9,141 nt of DNA. Source: Candidatus Methanophagaceae archaeon (GTDB lineage: Archaea > Halobacteriota > Syntropharchaeia > Alkanophagales > Methanospirareceae). The notes under the pieces are model-generated. The model worked only from the letters and a program-made list of their open reading frames with translations. It ran no database searches and was not told where the DNA came from. Within the stretch, counting starts at the first letter, position 1, and every line of letters starts with the position of its first letter. The translations under genes were made by a program, and so were the position numbers. Below are positions 6,278 through 9,141 of the stretch, one piece after another. The DNA lies in NCBI GenBank assembly GCA_013374505.1, contig QENJ01000095.1, positions 1 through 9,141 of the forward strand, read 5' to 3'.

Positions 6278-6374
6278 GCACAAATGCTTTGATTTTTTGT
6301 GCGCCTCCTGTGCGGTATGCACAATACCTGTGCGTTCCCTCTGATAAACGCCCATCTTCTCGTTTACTCTGTGC
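6278..6374. promoter_or_regulatory. Array of six GCACA/TGTGC half-sites in helical phase
   Basis: GCACA occurs at 6278 and 6319, and its complement TGTGC at 6298, 6309, 6329 and 6370 (first bases, plus strand). Spacings are 20, 11, 10, 10 and 41, all close to whole turns of B-DNA. They form two inverted repeats: GCACAAA-N11-TTTGTGC (6278-6302) and GCACA-N5-TGTGC (6319-6333). About 0.3 matches would be expected by chance here. It fills the gap between fic and the preferred ORF6N-gene start and could be an operator, perhaps for the ORF6N protein. No convincing promoter hexamers were seen. If the longer start is used, the array lies in coding sequence. Confidence 0.45.
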
Positions 6375-6380
6375 ATTTCA

Positions 6381-7457
6381 TCACTTCTTTAATATCTCAT
6401 ACAGACCCTTATTTTTGAAGATAAACTCGTTTCCCACCTTCTCCTTTTCAAGAATCCCGATTTCTACCAGTCTATTCAGATATTTGCTTGCGGTGTTTCT
6501 TGATGCGATCTCCTTTTCTACTAGGAAGGCGTATTTGCAATAGACCTGCGTGAACAAAGACTCCAGCAATTCAAAGCTGTAAATTTCCGGCGCTTCACGC
6601 TGCATCTTCTCTTTTATATTATTGAACAATTCGATTATGGTGAATACCTTGTCAAGGGTATATTTCGAAGTTTCTTCTACGGCTTTAAGCATAAAGAGTA
6701 TCCACTCTTCCCAGTTGTTGTTTTCGGTTACACCTATTAATAGCCGGTAGTAATCGTTCTTGTGTTCGTTGATGTATTTCGAGAGGTACAGGACGGGATT
6801 ATCCAGCAAATCGTATGCCGAGAGCAGCAATACATTGACCACCCTGCCCGTTCTTCCGTTACCGTCTTTGAACGGATGGATCGCTTCAAACTGGTAGTGC
6901 AGGATTGCCATTTTAATAAGAGGGTCTATCTCATCGGATTTTGAGTTGGCAACCGAAATCCAATTATTCAATTTATCTAAAATCACATCCCTGCAACATG
7001 GAGGCGTGTAAATTCTTCTATAATCATTTCCGATATAAACGGAAAGATCACGAATGCCATCATTTTCCTCCTTTATGTTCCTGTAAATAAGCTCTATGAG
7101 TTCAACTGAAAATTTCTTTCCAGATTTTATAACTCCAAATCCATCTACCAATGCCTTCCCGTATCTCAATACCTCTTTGGTATGCGGATCTGCCGTTGAA
7201 TTGAGAGTGAAGGCTTTGAATAATTTGTCATTGGTTGTGAAAACATTCTCAATGGATGAACTGTCCTTCGCCTCCTGTAAACTCAAAGTATTGATGAATA
7301 TGTCTGGGTTCGGGATCGCTGAGAGTCTGCCCTTCAATTCCGCCATTGCCCTATTTGCTTTATTGCCCTGTTCATAAATACTTAACAGATGCCAATAACT
7401 CTTATCAGGCAATATATCTGGTAATTCATTATATGGCTTATCTGGGTCAAATTTCAT
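6381..7457 (-). CDS. fic: Fic-domain protein adenylyltransferase (class II, self-inhibited)
   Basis: A 358-residue Fic protein, predicted to transfer AMP from ATP to hydroxyl groups of a target protein. The full active-site motif HPFKDGNGRTGR is at 194-205, including the catalytic His194 and Asp198, and a flap YIGNDYRRIYTPP lies at 141-153. An N-terminal inhibitory motif SSSIEN (66-71, S/TxxxEN form) places it in class II, where the Glu blocks ATP binding until relieved. The C-terminal part (about 300-350, ASRNTASKYLNRLVEIGIL) looks like a winged helix, common in stand-alone Fic proteins. I place the start at the ATG 7457, preceded by GGAGGGGGG, rather than an in-frame TTG at 7475. It overlaps the hsdM stop by 11 bases. 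Fic genes recur in type I restriction operons, but their role there is unsettled. Target unknown; enzyme probably active. Confidence 0.94.
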   Translation of the reverse strand: MKFDPDKPYNELPDILPDKSYWHLLSIYEQGNKANRAMAELKGRLSAIPNPDIFINTLSLQEAKDSSSIENVFTTNDKLFKAFTLNSTADPHTKEVLRYGKALVDGFGVIKSGKKFSVELIELIYRNIKEENDGIRDLSVYIGNDYRRIYTPPCCRDVILDKLNNWISVANSKSDEIDPLIKMAILHYQFEAIHPFKDGNGRTGRVVNVLLLSAYDLLDNPVLYLSKYINEHKNDYYRLLIGVTENNNWEEWILFMLKAVEETSKYTLDKVFTIIELFNNIKEKMQREAPEIYSFELLESLFTQVYCKYAFLVEKEIASRNTASKYLNRLVEIGILEKEKVGNEFIFKNKGLYEILKK

Positions 7458-9006
7458 TTCCCCCCTCCATTTCAATCTTCGATAAATTCGCCAGTATCTG
7501 ACTATTCAGCCCTGCTTCTTCCTTCAATTGCTCTTCAAACTTGTTTTTTAATTGTGTAAATCGCTCATTGAAATCAAAATCATCCTCATCATCAGGAAGC
7601 CCCACATATCGCCCCGGAGTCAACACATAATCCAACTCCTTAACCCTTTCAATAGAAGCGGAATTGCAGAACCCTTTGACATCTTCATATTCACCGTCAG
7701 GATTGCGCCAGTTGTGGTAGGTTCCGGCAATATGCTGAATATCTTCTTCCGAGAACTCCCTTGTTCGGCGGTTTATCAGATGCCCCATGTTCCGCGCGTC
7801 AATGAACAGGAGCTCGTCTGTTCTGTTCCGGTATTTGCCATTGGCTTTGTCTCTGCTCAGGAACCACAGGCTGGCGGGTATCTGCGTGTTCAGGAACAGT
7901 TTCGGTGGCAGGTTCACGATGCAGTCAACCAGTCTAGCTTCCACAAGCCCCTTTCTGATTTCGCCTTCGCCGGATGTTTTTGAAGTCAGCGCCCCCTTTG
8001 CCAGAACAAAACCGGTCTGACCGCTCGGGCTAAGATGATACAGGAAATGCTGTATCCAGGCGTAGTTAGCGTTTCCGGTGGGTGGTACACCGTATTTCCA
8101 TCTACCGTCCTTACGTAATAGATCACCGCTCCAATCGCTGTCGTTAAACGGTGGATTAGCAATGACGTAATCAGCCTTTAAATCTTTGTGGGTATCGTTC
8201 AAGAAAGAGCCTTCATTGTTCCATTTAACCTGCGAGCTGTCGATACTGCGAATGGCAAGGTTCATTTTGCACAATCGCCAGGTGGTCTGGTTGCTCTCCT
8301 GCCCGTATATCGATATGTCGTTTACCTGCCCCTGGTGTTGGGCAACGAACTTCTCCGAATGGACGAACATGCCGCCGGAGCCGCAGCAAGGGTCAAAGAC
8401 TCTGCCGTTGTAGGGTTCCAGCATCTCTACAAGCAATTGAACAACGCTTCGGGGGGTGTAGAACTGCCCTCCCTTTTTGCCTTCGGAAAGCACGAACTCG
8501 CCAAGGAAATACTCGAAGACATGACCTAGAATATCGGCACTTCTGGCTTTTGCATCGCCGAGCGCGATGTTGCCCACCAGATCGATCAAACCGCCAAGAC
8601 TTGTCGGGTCAAGGTTGCCTCTTGCATAGACCTTAGGCAAAACACCCTTGAGCGAGGGATTCTCCTTCTCGATTGCGTCCATCGCGAAATCAGCGTCTTT
8701 ACCGATCTCTGGCTGTTTTGCTCGCGCTTGCACATATGACCAGCGGGCAATTTCAGGAACAAAAAAGACATTCTCGGCTTTGTATTCGTCTCTGTCTTCA
8801 GGGTCAGCACCGGCGTAATCCCCCTCTCCTTTTTGCAGTTTATGATATAAGCCCTCAAAGGCATCTGAGATATATTTCAGGAAAATCAGGCCCATGACTA
8901 TATGTTTGTATTCGGCAGCGTCAATATTCTTCCTGAGTTTATCCGCCGCTTTCCACAGTTGCTTCTCAAGTGGCTCCTCTTCTGTTTTAATGTCATTCTT
9001 TGCCAT
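7447..9006 (-). CDS. hsdM: Type I restriction-modification DNA methyltransferase subunit HsdM
   Basis: A 519-residue N6-adenine methyltransferase that transfers a methyl group from S-adenosylmethionine to adenine in the site chosen by HsdS. The N-terminal HsdM bundle is at about 15-50 (LWKAADKLRKNIDAAEYKHI). GQFYTPRSVVQLLVEML (180-196) precedes the SAM-binding motif FDPCCGSGGMF (204-214), and the catalytic motif NPPF is at 284-287. A C-terminal coiled region (about 480-510) would contact HsdS. Length and motif order are those of a full, active family member. The start at 9006 has AGGAAGGA 8 bases upstream. It is the first gene of the cluster and the GC-richest (about 50%). Its stop is overlapped by fic. 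Without a visible intact hsdR, it may act only as a methyltransferase or serve another effector. Confidence 0.97.
   Translation of the reverse strand: MAKNDIKTEEEPLEKQLWKAADKLRKNIDAAEYKHIVMGLIFLKYISDAFEGLYHKLQKGEGDYAGADPEDRDEYKAENVFFVPEIARWSYVQARAKQPEIGKDADFAMDAIEKENPSLKGVLPKVYARGNLDPTSLGGLIDLVGNIALGDAKARSADILGHVFEYFLGEFVLSEGKKGGQFYTPRSVVQLLVEMLEPYNGRVFDPCCGSGGMFVHSEKFVAQHQGQVNDISIYGQESNQTTWRLCKMNLAIRSIDSSQVKWNNEGSFLNDTHKDLKADYVIANPPFNDSDWSGDLLRKDGRWKYGVPPTGNANYAWIQHFLYHLSPSGQTGFVLAKGALTSKTSGEGEIRKGLVEARLVDCIVNLPPKLFLNTQIPASLWFLSRDKANGKYRNRTDELLFIDARNMGHLINRRTREFSEEDIQHIAGTYHNWRNPDGEYEDVKGFCNSASIERVKELDYVLTPGRYVGLPDDEDDFDFNERFTQLKNKFEEQLKEEAGLNSQILANLSKIEMEGGNEI
7458..7468 (-). promoter_or_regulatory. 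Shine-Dalgarno that fixes the fic start
   Basis: GGAGGGGGGAA on the minus strand runs right up to the ATG at 7457, with GGAGG 6 bases from it. It lies within the last codons of hsdM (EMEGGNEI). The TTG at 7475 has no comparable signal, which is why the shorter fic start is preferred. Confidence 0.75.
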
Positions 9007-9014
9007 TCTACCAA

Positions 9015-9022
9015 TCCTTCCT
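9015..9022 (-). promoter_or_regulatory. Shine-Dalgarno of hsdM
   Basis: AGGAAGGA on the minus strand, 8 bases before the ATG at 9006, supports this start. No other in-frame start with a comparable signal lies upstream before the sequence becomes non-coding. Confidence 0.75.
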
Positions 9023-9073
9023 GATTAAAATTTGCTAGGACATTCCGAGATGTGTACGTTTCTAACAGGCACT

Positions 9074-9100
9074 TTTATATCATTCGTTAAGTGGGGTTAA
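9074..9100 (-). promoter_or_regulatory. Weak promoter-like pair upstream of hsdM
   Basis: On the minus strand TATAAA (9079-9074) could be a -10 box, with TTAACC (9100-9095) as a poor -35 at 15-base spacing, 68 bases before the hsdM ATG. The surrounding 9007-9141 is AT-rich and has no other gene or strong inverted repeat. The spacing and -35 match are poor, and a TATA-like element read in an archaeal sense would also fit. This is the only candidate I see for the head of the operon. Confidence 0.25.
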
Positions 9101-9141
9101 TTAAATAACTTCGATAGATCAGCAATGCGTATATACCCCTT

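Noticed and set aside
6278..6302. Hairpin GCACAAA-N11-TTTGTGC as a transcription terminator after fic
   Set aside because: The stem is only 7 bp, with an 11-base loop and no T-run after it on the minus strand; it fits better as part of the half-site array.
7458..7475. Upstream TTG start for the Fic gene adding six residues
   Set aside because: The ATG at 7457 has a strong GGAGGGGGG directly before it and gives the usual N-terminus; the TTG lacks a signal.
8586..8864. Minus-strand frame within hsdM
   Set aside because: It is an out-of-phase shadow of the well-supported hsdM frame; no motif or start signal.
9097..9104. TTAATTAA palindrome upstream of hsdM as an operator
   Set aside because: An 8-bp AT-only palindrome is likely by chance in this AT-rich stretch and is not repeated elsewhere near a start.
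1..9141. CRISPR array, tRNA, rRNA, insertion-sequence ends or attachment site
   Set aside because: No regular short repeats with spacers, tRNA-like cloverleaf, transposase gene or terminal inverted repeats were found by eye on either strand.

Overview
The window is one strand-biased accessory (defence-type) locus. Every gene I can support is on the minus strand, so transcription runs from right (about 9,000) to left (1). Genes are tightly packed, often overlapping by 1-29 bases, and most starts carry a clear Shine-Dalgarno sequence (GGAGG, GAGGGAG or AGGAAGGA). This points to a bacterium, with an archaeon using strong Shine-Dalgarno initiation not excluded. I cannot name the organism. Base composition is mosaic: hsdM and the conserved core of hsdS are near 50-55% GC in sampled rows, whereas the hsdS recognition domains and the two genes after hsdS are strikingly AT-rich (about 30% GC in sampled rows).

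Order in the direction of transcription: (1) 9141-9007, upstream region with a weak promoter-like signal and a good RBS. (2) hsdM, type I N6-adenine methyltransferase (9006-7447). (3) Fic-domain AMP-transferase with an intact active site and an N-terminal inhibitory motif (7457-6381). (4) A 139-base gap holding six helically spaced GCACA/TGTGC half-sites, then a truncated ORF6N-domain gene (6241-5993). (5) hsdS, two-recognition-domain specificity subunit (5936-4725). (6) A Gabija-like pair: a class 2 OLD-family ATPase/Toprim nuclease (4735-3101) and a compact UvrD-like helicase (3096-1972). (7) A 109-codon chimera whose first about 60 residues are the N-terminus of type I HsdR and whose last about 25 residues are a second copy of the HsdS tail (1988-1659). 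(8) Two tandem RhuM-family genes (1662-682 and 682 to beyond the left edge). The first lacks about 38 residues from the family core and the second is cut by the window edge.

HsdM and HsdS would form a DNA methyltransferase, but no intact hsdR is visible. Where hsdR would be expected there is a nuclease/helicase pair followed by only the 5' stub of hsdR. The hsdS tail occurs twice as a direct repeat of about 69 bp, with copies exactly 3,066 bp apart (a multiple of three). Recombination between them would therefore remove gajA-gajB-hsdR' and leave an intact, in-frame hsdS directly coupled to rhuM. The most interesting reading is that the Gabija-like pair is an exchangeable cassette inside a type I restriction-modification operon. 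It may co-exist with, or have taken over from, the lost restriction subunit. That functional link is inference; the gene order, the chimera and the repeat are read directly from the sequence.
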